Positions 9,885-19,025 of a DNA stretch of 64,000 nucleotides are shown one piece after another. Source of the DNA: Nocardia alni (GTDB lineage Bacteria; Actinomycetota; Actinomycetes; Mycobacteriales; Mycobacteriaceae); the NCBI RefSeq assembly GCF_019038435.1, contig NZ_JAGPOX010000002.1, forward strand, positions 62,001 to 126,000, given 5' to 3'. Both the position numbers and the translations under genes were made by a program. The notes under the pieces were generated by a model that had not been told where the DNA came from, ran no database searches, and saw nothing but the letters and a program-made list of their open reading frames with translations. Positions within the stretch are counted from its first letter, which is position 1. Each line of letters opens with the position of its first letter.

Positions 9885-11042
9885 ATGGCGGGCCCACTGG
9901 AAGGTGTGCGCGTGCTGGAAATCGCCAGTACCGCGCCGGCCCCGTTCGGGTGCATGGTCTTCGCCGATCTCGGAGCGGACGTGGTGACGGTCGATCGCGC
10001 GCCGCGTCCCGGCCGCGACCCGAGGCGTCCGAAGACGCCACTCGCTCGCGGTCGCCGTTCTGTCACTGCGGATTTGAAGTCGGAGGAGGGCGTCGCTCTG
10101 GTGCACACCTTGGCCGCACGCGCCGATGTTCTCGTGGAGGGTTTCCGGCCAGGGGTGATGGAACGACTGGGATTGGGGCCCGATGATCTGCTCGCGGCCA
10201 ACCCCGGCCTGATCTACGCGCGGATGACCGGTTACGGCCAGGAAGGCCCGCTCTCGGCGAGGGCCGGGCACGACATCAATTACATCGCCGTCGCGGGAGC
10301 GCTGGAGCCGATCGGGCGTGCCGGTGAGCGACCCCTGCCGCCGTTGAACCTGGTCGGGGATTTCGGCGGTGGCGGCATGCTGCTGGCGGTGGGAGTGCTT
10401 GCGGCCCTTTATGAACGCGAGGTCTCCGGGCAGGGCCAGGTGGTCGACGCGGCCATGGTGGACGGCACCGCGCTGTTGACGGCGTTCGTGCACGGCATTC
10501 GGGCCGATGGCCACTGGTCCGATGTTCGTGGCACCAATCTCCTCGACAGCGGTGCGCCCTTCTACGACACCTATGCCACCGCCGATGGCGGCCACATGGC
10601 TGTCGGTGCGCTGGAGCGCCGGTTCTACCGCGAGTTGCTGATCGGCCTCGGCCTCGATACCGATGCCGATCTGCCCGGCCAGATGGATCGGTCGGGGTGG
10701 GACGTATTGCGCGCTCGGTTCACCGAGATCTTCGCGACCCGAACCAGGGCCGAATGGGCGGACGTCTTCGCCGAACTGGATGCCTGCGTGTCGCCGGTGC
10801 TGGCCCCCTGGGAAGTCGCCGACGCCGAACATACCCGCGCGCGTGCGGGATTCGTCGATGTCGCCGGTATCCCCCAGCCCGCGCCCGCGCCGCGGTTCAG
10901 CCGGACCCCCGCCGGCCTGCCGACCGCGCCGCGACTCCCGGGTGAGGACACCGCACAGGTACTGGCGGATTGGGAGGTCCCATCCGAACCTGCCCGCTCG
11001 GAACCAGCCGATGTGCTGCAGGGAGAGGTATTCGTGCCGTGA
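9885..11042 (+). CDS. CaiB/BaiF family, alpha-methylacyl-CoA racemase-like
   Basis: 385 residues, ATG at 9885 after GGGGGGAG. The opening GPLEGVRVLEIASTAPAPFGCMVFADLGADVV is the class III CoA-transferase/racemase signature. Residues around H129 (RAGHDINYIAVAGAL) and the Asp in LVGDFGGGGM match the His/Asp pair that epimerises the alpha carbon in mycobacterial MCR. Length (about 360-390) also fits a racemase more than a CoA-transferase. It would convert (R)-2-methylacyl-CoA to the (S)-form required by acyl-CoA dehydrogenases, which points to a methyl-branched substrate such as a terpenoid or steroid side chain. Confidence 0.82.
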   Translation: MAGPLEGVRVLEIASTAPAPFGCMVFADLGADVVTVDRAPRPGRDPRRPKTPLARGRRSVTADLKSEEGVALVHTLAARADVLVEGFRPGVMERLGLGPDDLLAANPGLIYARMTGYGQEGPLSARAGHDINYIAVAGALEPIGRAGERPLPPLNLVGDFGGGGMLLAVGVLAALYEREVSGQGQVVDAAMVDGTALLTAFVHGIRADGHWSDVRGTNLLDSGAPFYDTYATADGGHMAVGALERRFYRELLIGLGLDTDADLPGQMDRSGWDVLRARFTEIFATRTRAEWADVFAELDACVSPVLAPWEVADAEHTRARAGFVDVAGIPQPAPAPRFSRTPAGLPTAPRLPGEDTAQVLADWEVPSEPARSEPADVLQGEVFVP

Positions 11043-12193
11043 CTACCCCGACATCGACGATTACCGTGCCCGCGACCGTCGCCGAGGCCCGGGACGGCTT
11101 CCGCGCGTGGCTGGCGGCGAACCGCGCCGACCTCGAGCAGTTTCGTGAGTCCGGTGGCGATGTCACCGAGATATTCGACCGCTTGGGGCTGCTGCAGCGC
11201 ATGCTCTACGACGCGGGCTGGATTCGGCTCGGTTGGCCCGAAGCGATCGGCGGTCTGGGCGGCCGGCCGATTCTGCGCAGTGTCGTGAGCGAGGAACTCG
11301 CGCGAGCGGGTTACCCGCCGCCGTTCTCGTTCGCCACCCAGGAGGTCCTCGGACCCGCCGTCGCCGAGTTCGCCCGCCCGGAACTCGCGGCCGAGGTATT
11401 GCCCCGGCTGCTGCGCGGCGAGGAGACCTGGTGCCAGGGTTTCTCCGAGCCGGGCGCCGGCAGTGATCTCGCCGCGTTGCGGCTCAAAGCTGTTGCCGCG
11501 GAGGGTGGCTGGCGGATATCCGGGGAGAAGATCTGGACGAGCTGGGCGCAGTTCGCGGATCGGTGCGTGCTGCTGGCGCGCACGGGTGCTGCCGGTTCGG
11601 CGCACCGGGGGATCTCGGCTTTCCTGCTCGATATGGATACCGCCGGTATCGAGGTCAGTCCGTTGCGGAGCATGAACGGCGACGACGAGTTCTGCTCGCT
11701 GTACTTCGACGACGTGTTCGTCCCCGAGGACAGGCTGCTCGGCGTCGTCGACGGCGGCTGGGCGGTGGCCATGCACGTTCTCGCGGGGGAGCGAGGCGCC
11801 GCGGCGTGGCAGCGACAGATCTGGTTGCGGTCACGGTTGACCGATCTGGCGACTGCCCCGGAGCAGGTGGCGGGCGATGCCGTGGTCGGTGAGGCGTTCG
11901 AGTTGCTGATGGCGCTTCGCCTGCTCTCGCGCCGCACCGTACACGCGCTGTCGGATGGCGAGCCGGTCGGTTCCACGACGTCGCTGGACAAGCTCGCCAT
12001 GTCGACGGCCGAGAAGTTCCTTTTCGACGTGGCGCTCACCGGCCTGGGCAGCGACATCGTCCTGGGCGGCGGCGAGGCGGCCGAGAGCTGGCGTAACGAC
12101 TACCTCTACAGCCGAGCCTCCTCCATCTACGGCGGGGCGGCCGAGATCCAACGAAACATCATCGCCGAGCGGTTGCTCGGCCTGCCACGCTGA
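11039..12193 (+). CDS. Acyl-CoA dehydrogenase (large-type subunit)
   Basis: 384 residues. GTG at 11039 overlaps the racemase stop (GTGA) and follows GGGAGAGG. FAD/substrate motifs: WCQGFSEPGAGSDLAALRLKA, GEKIWTSWAQFAD, and C-terminal SSIYGGAAEIQRNIIAERLLGLPR. It is followed by a second dehydrogenase gene encoding a shorter, divergent protein; this arrangement is known from FAD-sharing heterotetramers of steroid side-chain degradation (ChsE1-ChsE2, ChsE4-ChsE5). It should insert an alpha,beta double bond into an acyl-CoA. Confidence 0.92.
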   Translation: MTTPTSTITVPATVAEARDGFRAWLAANRADLEQFRESGGDVTEIFDRLGLLQRMLYDAGWIRLGWPEAIGGLGGRPILRSVVSEELARAGYPPPFSFATQEVLGPAVAEFARPELAAEVLPRLLRGEETWCQGFSEPGAGSDLAALRLKAVAAEGGWRISGEKIWTSWAQFADRCVLLARTGAAGSAHRGISAFLLDMDTAGIEVSPLRSMNGDDEFCSLYFDDVFVPEDRLLGVVDGGWAVAMHVLAGERGAAAWQRQIWLRSRLTDLATAPEQVAGDAVVGEAFELLMALRLLSRRTVHALSDGEPVGSTTSLDKLAMSTAEKFLFDVALTGLGSDIVLGGGEAAESWRNDYLYSRASSIYGGAAEIQRNIIAERLLGLPR

Positions 12194-12213
12194 CTGTTGA
12201 GGAGTGTGACGAT

Positions 12214-13242
12214 ATGGACGCCGCCGACGTCGCCCAGGTGGCCGACAGCCTGCGCCAGGCATTGACCTGCGCCCCCGCGGATGCCGATGAGGTGCTCACC
12301 GGCTTCGGCTGGGATGAGCTGCTCGACGACGAGCCGCGGGTTGCGGTGAGCACCCTGTTCCCGTTGTGTGGCGAGCTGCTCACGACCGGCTCGGCTCTGG
12401 ACCGGGTCCTGTTGCGTGCCGCCGGGATCGAGGGCCTGCCCCCTCGTACTCATGTCGTTCTGCCCGCGTTGGGCGGTCATCGTCCGAGCGGTCGTTACGA
12501 CCGTCGCGACACCGTGAACTGCGACGGTGTGGCTCAGACCGGCGAGGGCCCGTTGCTGGTGCCCTGCGTCGACCCGCAGGGTGAACTGCTCTTCGCGGTC
12601 GGTGGGCAGGTCGGGGTCGCCGAGGGAAATCCGATCGACCCCACCGCGGGCTGGGTGCGGATTCGCGGGACGATGCCCGTCCACACTGTGCTGGACGCCG
12701 ACGCGCTCGGCGAGGATCCCGGACAGGTCTGGCAGCGGATGCTCGCCGCTGGACGCCGAGCCCTGGCCTACGAGCTCGTCGCCGTCGGGACGGCGATGGA
12801 GACGATGACGGTCGAGCATGTGCGCGGTCGTCACCAGTTCGGTCAGTCGCTCGGTTCGTTTCAGGCCGTGAAGCACCAGCTCGCCGATGTGCACCTGTGG
12901 CGAGCGGTCGCGCAGCTCGCCGCGGAGGCCGCCTGGGAGGACGGCGGGCCCGACAGTGCGGCACTGGCCAAGGCCGCCGCGGTGCGGTGCACCAAGACCG
13001 CACGTGCGGTGTGCCAGCAGTTGCTCGGGGGTATGGGCTTCACCTGGGAACACGACTTTCATCGCTATCTGCGCCGGGCACTGACACTCGAGCCGCTGCT
13101 CGGTGGACAAGCAGATCTGCACGCCGAACTCGGAGCTGCCCTGCGCGCCGGTTCGATCAGCGATTCGCTGGCCGCCCTCGGACAGGCGGAAGCCGTTGGG
13201 CAGCATACGGATTCGAAACTACAGGAGGAACAGCATGCGTGA
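12214..13242 (+). CDS. Acyl-CoA dehydrogenase (short, divergent partner subunit)
   Basis: 342 residues, ATG at 12214 after GAGGAG. It keeps the C-terminal helical part (VRGRHQFGQSLGSFQAVKHQLADVH, QQLLGGMGFTWEHDFHRYLRRA) but lacks the AEIQR segment and much of the N-terminal helical domain signature. That is the pattern of the second subunit in alpha2beta2 acyl-CoA dehydrogenases. It most likely pairs with the preceding gene. It overlaps the thiolase start by 8 bp. Confidence 0.87.
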   Translation: MDAADVAQVADSLRQALTCAPADADEVLTGFGWDELLDDEPRVAVSTLFPLCGELLTTGSALDRVLLRAAGIEGLPPRTHVVLPALGGHRPSGRYDRRDTVNCDGVAQTGEGPLLVPCVDPQGELLFAVGGQVGVAEGNPIDPTAGWVRIRGTMPVHTVLDADALGEDPGQVWQRMLAAGRRALAYELVAVGTAMETMTVEHVRGRHQFGQSLGSFQAVKHQLADVHLWRAVAQLAAEAAWEDGGPDSAALAKAAAVRCTKTARAVCQQLLGGMGFTWEHDFHRYLRRALTLEPLLGGQADLHAELGAALRAGSISDSLAALGQAEAVGQHTDSKLQEEQHA

Positions 13243-14449
13243 AGCGTGGATCATCGACGGTGTCCGCACGCCGCGCGGCAAAGGCAAGGCATCCGGGGCG
13301 TTGCACGACGTTCACCCCCAGGAGCTGCTCGGCGGGCTGTTGCGCGCATTGGCCGATCGGGGCCTGGATCCCGCCGACGTCGACGATGTGGTGATGGGCA
13401 ACGGCGAGCACGCCGGCGACCACGCCAACGACATCGCCCGGTCGGCGGTCCTGACCGCCGGGTGGCCGGTGACCGTCCCCGGTCTGACGCTGAACCGATT
13501 CTGCGGAGGCGGTCAGCAGGCGGTGATGGCGGCGGCGACCGGCGTGCTCGCCGGATGGCAGGACCTCGTCGTCGCGGGCGGTGTCGAGTCCATGTCGCGC
13601 CACAGCTACGGACAGCCTCTCGATGCGGGCAATCCACTGCTGCGTGCCAGATATCCCCTTGTCCCGCAAGGTGTCGCGGCCGATCTGATCGCGACCCTCG
13701 AAGGGTTCGACCGGGAGGCCGTCGACCGGTTCGCGGTGCGGAGCCAGGATCGCGCGGCGGCGGCGATGAAGGAGGGACGGTTCGATCGCAGCATCGTGCC
13801 GGTTCGCTCCGAATCCGGTGCGGTGCTGCTGGACCGCGACGAGCACCCGCGTCCGGGGACGACGGTGGAATCCCTGGGGCAATTGCCCGCCTCGTTCGAG
13901 CGCTCCGGCGCCAAGCCGCGCTCGGACGGCAGGTCCTACGACGAGATGTGCCGTGACACCTATCCGGAAGCAGGAGCGATCCAGCATGTCCACCATGCGG
14001 GAAACTCCTCCGGTGTGGTGGACGGCGCCGCCGCGGTCGCCGTCGCCTCCGACTCGTACGCCCGTGCGCACGGGCTGAGCCCGCGCGCGAAGATCGTGAC
14101 CGGTGCGGTGCGGGGCGCGGAACCGGTCATCATGCTCACCGCACCCGGCCCCGCCGCCGAACTGTGCCTGGCCAAGGCTGGTATGACGGCGGCTGATATT
14201 GATCTCTGGGAGATCAACGAGGCGTTCGCGGCGGTGCCGCTGAAGGTGATCAAGGACTTGGCGCTCGATCCCGATCGGGTCAACGTCAATGGTGGAGCCA
14301 TCGCTCTGGGACACCCGATCGGTGCTACCGGAGCGATGCTCTTCCAGACTCTGATCGATGAACTCGAGCGTCGCGACCTGAGCACCGGAATGGTCACGAT
14401 GTGTACCGGCGGTGGTATGGCGACCGCGACGATCATCGAGCGTGTCTGA
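13235..14449 (+). CDS. Thiolase (acetyl-CoA C-acyltransferase)
   Basis: 404 residues. ATG at 13235 is preceded by AGGAGG; longer in-frame starts lie inside the previous gene. The catalytic triad is visible: nucleophilic Cys in LTLNRFCGGGQQAVMAA, His in NVNGGAIALGHPIGATGA, and Cys in VTMCTGGGMATATI. NEAFAAVPLKVI is typical of degradative thiolases. Length fits FadA-type enzymes. It should cleave 3-oxoacyl-CoA with CoA to give acetyl- or propionyl-CoA. It is part of the long rightward operon. Confidence 0.93.
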   Translation: MREAWIIDGVRTPRGKGKASGALHDVHPQELLGGLLRALADRGLDPADVDDVVMGNGEHAGDHANDIARSAVLTAGWPVTVPGLTLNRFCGGGQQAVMAAATGVLAGWQDLVVAGGVESMSRHSYGQPLDAGNPLLRARYPLVPQGVAADLIATLEGFDREAVDRFAVRSQDRAAAAMKEGRFDRSIVPVRSESGAVLLDRDEHPRPGTTVESLGQLPASFERSGAKPRSDGRSYDEMCRDTYPEAGAIQHVHHAGNSSGVVDGAAAVAVASDSYARAHGLSPRAKIVTGAVRGAEPVIMLTAPGPAAELCLAKAGMTAADIDLWEINEAFAAVPLKVIKDLALDPDRVNVNGGAIALGHPIGATGAMLFQTLIDELERRDLSTGMVTMCTGGGMATATIIERV

Positions 14450-14482
14450 CTGTCGAACCGAGCGATCGCGAGAGAGGAAACC

Positions 14483-15271
14483 ATGAGCTATCGGACGGTG
14501 GAAGTCACCACCGACGAGCACGTCGCCGAACTGCGCTTGAGCAGGCCGGAGACCCTGAACGCCTTCGACAACCAGCTCGTCGACGAGCTCCCCGGGGTGC
14601 TCGTGGAGCTGGCTCGTGACACCGAGGTCCGCGCCGTGGTGTGGACCTCGACCGGAAAGCACTTCTCGGCCGGCGGTGACATGCAGACCATCCTCGACGG
14701 TCACGCCGATCTCAACGTTCTCATCCGCGGGGTCGACGACGGGCGCAGGCTCTTCCGTGCCTTCGCCGACTTCCCGAAGCCCCTGGTCACCGCGGTCCAC
14801 GGCAGCAGCTTCGGCGTCGCGACCAGCCTGATCTTCACCTCGGACGCGGTGGTCACGACCCCGGCGGTGAAGCTGTCGGACCCGCATGTGCACATGGGCC
14901 TGGTGGCCGGCGACGGCGGGTGTGTGACGTGGCCGCTGAGCGCCGGACTGATGCGCGCGAAACGCAAACTCCTGTGGGGCGAGGCGCTGTCGGGGCAGGA
15001 GGCGTTCGACCTCGGCCTGGTCACGGATCTGGCGGATGACGCCGATGCGGTGCGCGATCTCGCGTTCGACCTGGCCCGGCGCGTATCGCGGATTCCACCC
15101 ATCGCGACACAGCTGACCAAGCGCGCCCTGAACCGGGTGCTGGCCAGTGGCACCGAACAGGTTCTCGATACCGGCTTCTATTTGGAGGCGTTGTCGAACC
15201 GCAGCGCGGACGCGGTCGAAGCGGTCGAGGCGTTCAAGGAGAAACGAGAGGGACGATGGACGGGCGCGTGA
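14483..15271 (+). CDS. Enoyl-CoA hydratase/isomerase family protein
   Basis: 262 residues, ATG at 14483 after GAGAGAGGA. Crotonase fold: VAELRLSRPETLNAFDNQL, the oxyanion-hole segment HFSAGGDMQTIL, and FPKPLVTAVHGSSFGVATSLIFTSD. The canonical second catalytic Glu position lies in the MGLVAGDGGCVTWPLSAG region, where it appears changed, so isomerase or hydrolase activity is also possible. C-terminal IATQLTKRALNR is normal. It overlaps the next gene by 16 bp. Confidence 0.88.
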   Translation: MSYRTVEVTTDEHVAELRLSRPETLNAFDNQLVDELPGVLVELARDTEVRAVVWTSTGKHFSAGGDMQTILDGHADLNVLIRGVDDGRRLFRAFADFPKPLVTAVHGSSFGVATSLIFTSDAVVTTPAVKLSDPHVHMGLVAGDGGCVTWPLSAGLMRAKRKLLWGEALSGQEAFDLGLVTDLADDADAVRDLAFDLARRVSRIPPIATQLTKRALNRVLASGTEQVLDTGFYLEALSNRSADAVEAVEAFKEKREGRWTGA

Positions 15272-16872
15272 ACGAGACCGATGCACCGATCTGGGGTGAC
15301 AGGGTTGTCGAGGGCAGCTATGCCGGGCATCCCGGGCTGCTGTACGAGCCCTCGCCCGTCTCGCTTCCGGCGATGCTGCTGTCCGCCCGCAGCTGGGACG
15401 GCCGCGACTACATCGTGCAGGGCGAACGCCGGATTTCGCACCCGGCGTTCCGGGCGGCCATTCCCGCCGCCGCGGAACGGCTGGCCGACGCCGGTGTCGT
15501 TCGTGGTGACCGGGTCGTGCTGCACTGCTACAACTGCCCGGAATTCGTCCTTGCGACCTGGGCGCTCTGGTGGCTCGGCGCGGTCCCCGTCTATGCGAAC
15601 CGATGGTGGAGCAGCCACGAAATCGAACACGGCCTGACCCTCACGTCGCCGACGCTGGTGCTGAGCGACGGGCCCGACCTCATTTCGCCCGAACTGGCAG
15701 GCGGCGCCGAGCATGTACTGCCGATCAGCTCACTCGCGGAATTCCTGGAAGACCCGGGGGCGCGGACGGTGCCACCAGAGACCGTCGGCCTCGATGATCC
15801 GGCGCTCATCCTGTTCACCTCGGGCAGCTCCGGATCCCCCAAAGCGGTCGAATTGTCGGTCCGGTCCGTCATCGCCAACCAGCAGAATCTGCTCGTGCGA
15901 TCGCGCCGGCTGCCGCAGAACCTGGACCCGGCCGTGCCGCAGACGGCCGGCCTGGTGTGCACCCCGCTATTCCATATCGGCGGTATCGCCAACGCGCTGA
16001 CCAACTTGATCGTCGGCGGGCGGTTGGTCCTGACCGTCGGACGGTTCGACGCCACCGAGATCCTGCGGCTGATCGAGACCGAACGGGTGGGCGCGTGGGG
16101 CGGCGTGCCGACCATGGCCGTGCGAGTGCTCGAACATCCGAAGTTCGATTCGTACGATCTGTCGAGTCTGCGGTCCTTCCCGCTCGGCGGCGCACCACTT
16201 CCCCGGACCCTGCTGCGACGGCTGACCGCGAAACTTCCCCAGCTCGAGAAGCGCGGTCTGGCCAATACCTGGGGCATGACCGAGACCGGTGGATTCATGA
16301 CCGTCGCGGGCAACGCCGACCTCGAGGCCAGGCCCGGCACCGTGGGCCGCCCGTACCCCGTGGTCGAACTGCGCATCGGCGAGCCGGACGACACCGGCTC
16401 GGGAGAAGTCCTGGTCCGTGCGCCCACGATCATGCTCGGCTACCTCGCACTCGATGATGGCACGGTGGACGCCGACGGCTGGTTGCACACCGGTGACCTG
16501 GGTCATCTCGATGAAGCGGGCTACCTGTACCTGGACGGCCGCAGCAAGGACATCGTCATCCGCGGCGGCGAGAACATCGCCTGCGCGCACGTCGAACAGG
16601 CACTGCTCGCGCACCCGTCCGTGGTCGAAGCGGCCGTCGTGGGCTTGCCGCACGAGGACCTCGGCGAGGAACTGGCCGCGGCGGTCACCTATCGAGCCGG
16701 TGAACCCGTGGACGCGGAGGAGTTGCGGGCGTACTGCAAGGGCACGCTCGCCTATTTCGAGGTGCCGGCGGTGTGGCAGATCAGCGATTCCGCGCTGCCG
16801 ACCCTCGCGGGCGAGAAATTGGACAAGAAGTCGATCAAAGCCGCTCTCCTCGAGTCGCTGAGGGAAGGATGA
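15256..16872 (+). CDS. Acyl-CoA synthetase (AMP-forming)
   Basis: 538 residues, ATG at 15256 after GAGAGGGACG, overlapping the previous gene by 16 bp. ANL-superfamily motifs occur in order: P-loop ILFTSGSSGSPKAVELS, the aromatic/WGMTETGG motif, LHTGDLGHLDEAGYLYLDGRSKD with the hinge Asp-Gly-Arg, RGGENI, and the C-terminal catalytic Lys region LAGEKLDKKSIKAAL. It should activate the free acid entering this pathway to its CoA ester through an acyl-adenylate. It is the best candidate for the entry ligase of the operon. Confidence 0.92.
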   Translation: MDGRVNETDAPIWGDRVVEGSYAGHPGLLYEPSPVSLPAMLLSARSWDGRDYIVQGERRISHPAFRAAIPAAAERLADAGVVRGDRVVLHCYNCPEFVLATWALWWLGAVPVYANRWWSSHEIEHGLTLTSPTLVLSDGPDLISPELAGGAEHVLPISSLAEFLEDPGARTVPPETVGLDDPALILFTSGSSGSPKAVELSVRSVIANQQNLLVRSRRLPQNLDPAVPQTAGLVCTPLFHIGGIANALTNLIVGGRLVLTVGRFDATEILRLIETERVGAWGGVPTMAVRVLEHPKFDSYDLSSLRSFPLGGAPLPRTLLRRLTAKLPQLEKRGLANTWGMTETGGFMTVAGNADLEARPGTVGRPYPVVELRIGEPDDTGSGEVLVRAPTIMLGYLALDDGTVDADGWLHTGDLGHLDEAGYLYLDGRSKDIVIRGGENIACAHVEQALLAHPSVVEAAVVGLPHEDLGEELAAAVTYRAGEPVDAEELRAYCKGTLAYFEVPAVWQISDSALPTLAGEKLDKKSIKAALLESLREG

Positions 16873-18002
16873 GCATGCACCTGAGCGCCGCCGACGAATA
16901 TTTCACCCACCAGACCGCGCTGACGCACGCGATGGTCGACACCAGCGACCCCTCCTGGCGCGAGCGGTACTGGGTGAGCTTCCAGGACACCGAGAGTGGC
17001 GACACCGTCTTGACCCTCGGGCTGGGGCGATATCCGAACCAGGACGTGATGGAGGCGTTCGCCTGTTTCTCGCATCAGGGCACGCAGACCAACGTCCGGT
17101 TGTCGAGAACGCTGCTGCCGGACAGCCATGACATGCGAGTCGGGCCGTTCACCTGCGAGGTTCGCGAACCCTTACGGCAATTGCGATTCGCGTTGGCCGA
17201 CAACGATTCCGGGCTCGGCTTCGATGTGAGCTTCGACGCGGCCTTCGAACCCCTGCTGGAGGGCAAGTTCTTTCAGATCAGCCGAGCGCGAACGACATAC
17301 GACGCCATCCGTTACGTCCAGCACGGTCGGGGATCAGGCTGGATTCGCACACCCGGCGGCGCGACGATCGAGGTGACTCCCGAACGCTGGTGGGCCGAAC
17401 GCGATCATTCGTGGGGAACGCGACCGCTTCCCCGTGCCGAGGGGCAGCCGCCGGGGGAGCGGCCCGAATGGCGGATGCTGCTGTTCGCGCCCCTGCAACT
17501 GCCCGACTTCGGCGTGCACCTCTATGTGCAGGAGTCCGAGCCGGGACGGCCGGTGCATTTGTCGGCAGGGGTGGTGGGCGCACTGCGCGGGAACCCTGAC
17601 ACTCCGGCCATCATCGGTGTCGACCATGATCTCGAGTGGGAAAAGGGCGCTGCCGCACCGACACTCGTCGGCGGGACGGTGTCGCTGCTGCTGCACGGCG
17701 GGGACCGGATCGTTCTGGAACTCGCCGCGAAGCCGGGCCGGGCGCATCTGCGCGGCGGTGGCTACGAGGGCTGGAACGGATGGAAGCAGGGCCAGTGGCG
17801 CGGTGATCTCACCGCGGAGCACGACCAGTGGGATCTCACCGATCGCGACACGTTCTATCGCTACGCGAAGGCCGGTTCCGATCATCTCGTCGAGGTGCGG
17901 TGCGAGGGACAGGTCGGCTACGGAATCGTCGAATACATGGTGTTGCCCGGGTACGGCCGCTACGAAGAGGCGCTGCCACCGAGCCGGCCGAACAAGGGCT
18001 GA
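16869..18002 (+). CDS. Lipocalin-like two-domain hypothetical protein (paralogue of 27856-29025)
   Basis: 377 residues. ATG at 16869 overlaps the ligase stop (ATGA) after GGAAGG. No signal peptide or membrane helix is seen. The protein is rich in predicted beta strands and has two similar halves, with the striking motif ERWWAERDHSWGTRPL near residue 177. The paralogue has PHWYGSRDHSWGVYFERP at the corresponding place. This resembles large lipocalin-like proteins of the CrtC/AttH or DUF7064 type, but I am not certain of the family name. Co-location with acyl-CoA enzymes suggests it binds or modifies a hydrophobic intermediate; one could speculate on a hydratase/isomerase-like role, unproven. 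Confidence 0.7.
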   Translation: MSMHLSAADEYFTHQTALTHAMVDTSDPSWRERYWVSFQDTESGDTVLTLGLGRYPNQDVMEAFACFSHQGTQTNVRLSRTLLPDSHDMRVGPFTCEVREPLRQLRFALADNDSGLGFDVSFDAAFEPLLEGKFFQISRARTTYDAIRYVQHGRGSGWIRTPGGATIEVTPERWWAERDHSWGTRPLPRAEGQPPGERPEWRMLLFAPLQLPDFGVHLYVQESEPGRPVHLSAGVVGALRGNPDTPAIIGVDHDLEWEKGAAAPTLVGGTVSLLLHGGDRIVLELAAKPGRAHLRGGGYEGWNGWKQGQWRGDLTAEHDQWDLTDRDTFYRYAKAGSDHLVEVRCEGQVGYGIVEYMVLPGYGRYEEALPPSRPNKG

Positions 18003-18008
18003 GCCGGG

Positions 18009-19025
18009 ATGAGCGAACTACGTACCGCGCTGCTCGGCATGATCGCCGAGCTCGGTGTGCGCGAAGTCAGCGAGCCGAACAGGCTCGGCGGCGGCAGCTC
18101 CCAGGAGAACTGGGCCTTCGACGCGACGATCGACGGGCCGGAAGGTCCGGTTCTGCTGCCGATGCTGATGCGACGCGAGCCCGCGACCGGTGTCGTCGAC
18201 ACCCCGCGCGACGTGGAGTTCGCGTTGTTGCGGGCGCTCGGGAAGACCGATCTCCCGGTCGCCCGGGTCTACGCCCTCGACGACGGGCGCAGGCTGGGCC
18301 GCGGAGCCATGATCGTCGACCGGCTGCCCGGTCGCGCTCATCGCGGTGTGCTGCGCGATACCGATCCGCTGGGTCTCGGCGAACGGGCACGCCTCGAACT
18401 CGCCGCGGCGCTGCCGACCTTGATCGCGCGCGTGCACGGCTTGGACATCGAGTCGTTGGACTTGCGGGCGGTCCTATCGGCGCCCGCCGACCCGGCGCGG
18501 GCGGAGCTCGATCGCTGGGTGTCCGAACTGGACCGCGTGGAACTCGAACCGCACCCGGGTCTGCGCGAAGTGATCGCCTGGCTCTCGCGCCACCTTCCCG
18601 CACCTGTGCCGTGCCGACTGGTACACGGAGATTTCCGCCCGGCCAATGTCCTGGTCGACGCGGGCCGGGTATCGGCGCTGCTCGATTGGGAACTCGCGCA
18701 TCTCGGGGATCCGCACGACGACCTCGGGTGGTACACGTGTTCGGTGTATCGCCGTGAGCATTTCGTGTCCGGGCGCTGGGAACTCGACGATTTCCTGCGC
18801 ACCTGGTCCGCGGCGTCCGGCCTGGCCGTCGAGCCCGAACGGCTGCATTTCTGGCAGGTGATGTCCACATTTCGGCTCGCGGTCATCGCCCTGACCGGAG
18901 TTCGGGCGTTCTGCGAGGGCGCCACCGACCGCCCGGCCGCGCCGGCCGATCAGGTGGAGAAACTCGCGTTGCGAGAAACCGGACTGCTCGATGCGACCAC
19001 CGCGACGGACGGGAGTTCCACATGA
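18009..19025 (+). CDS. APH-family small-molecule kinase (LvaA/ACAD11-kinase-like)
   Basis: 338 residues, ATG at 18009. Protein-kinase-like fold of the aminoglycoside phosphotransferase family. N-terminal lobe: RLGGGSSQENWAFDATI. Catalytic loop: LVHGDFRPANVLVD with H206 and D208 and the conserved Asn. Metal site: ALLDWELAHLGDPHDDLGW. Relatives near acyl-CoA dehydrogenases include LvaA of Pseudomonas levulinate catabolism and the kinase domain of ACAD10/ACAD11, which phosphorylate 4-hydroxyacyl-CoA before elimination. It is immediately followed by a small helical gene, like lvaA-lvaB. Inference: hydroxyacyl-CoA kinase rather than antibiotic resistance. Confidence 0.85.
   Translation: MSELRTALLGMIAELGVREVSEPNRLGGGSSQENWAFDATIDGPEGPVLLPMLMRREPATGVVDTPRDVEFALLRALGKTDLPVARVYALDDGRRLGRGAMIVDRLPGRAHRGVLRDTDPLGLGERARLELAAALPTLIARVHGLDIESLDLRAVLSAPADPARAELDRWVSELDRVELEPHPGLREVIAWLSRHLPAPVPCRLVHGDFRPANVLVDAGRVSALLDWELAHLGDPHDDLGWYTCSVYRREHFVSGRWELDDFLRTWSAASGLAVEPERLHFWQVMSTFRLAVIALTGVRAFCEGATDRPAAPADQVEKLALRETGLLDATTATDGSST

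Noticed and set aside
13157..15286. 709-residue open frame on the minus strand
   Set aside because: It is antisense to an intact thiolase and enoyl-CoA hydratase, has no ribosome site or family motif, and is the expected mirror of GC-rich coding sequence. Similar long antisense frames over 742-2178, 2610-4244 and 8546-10201 were dropped for the same reason.
18009..19025. Aminoglycoside resistance gene
   Set aside because: The family name suggests this, but the location inside a beta-oxidation operon and the similarity to LvaA/ACAD-linked kinases make an acyl-CoA kinase more likely.
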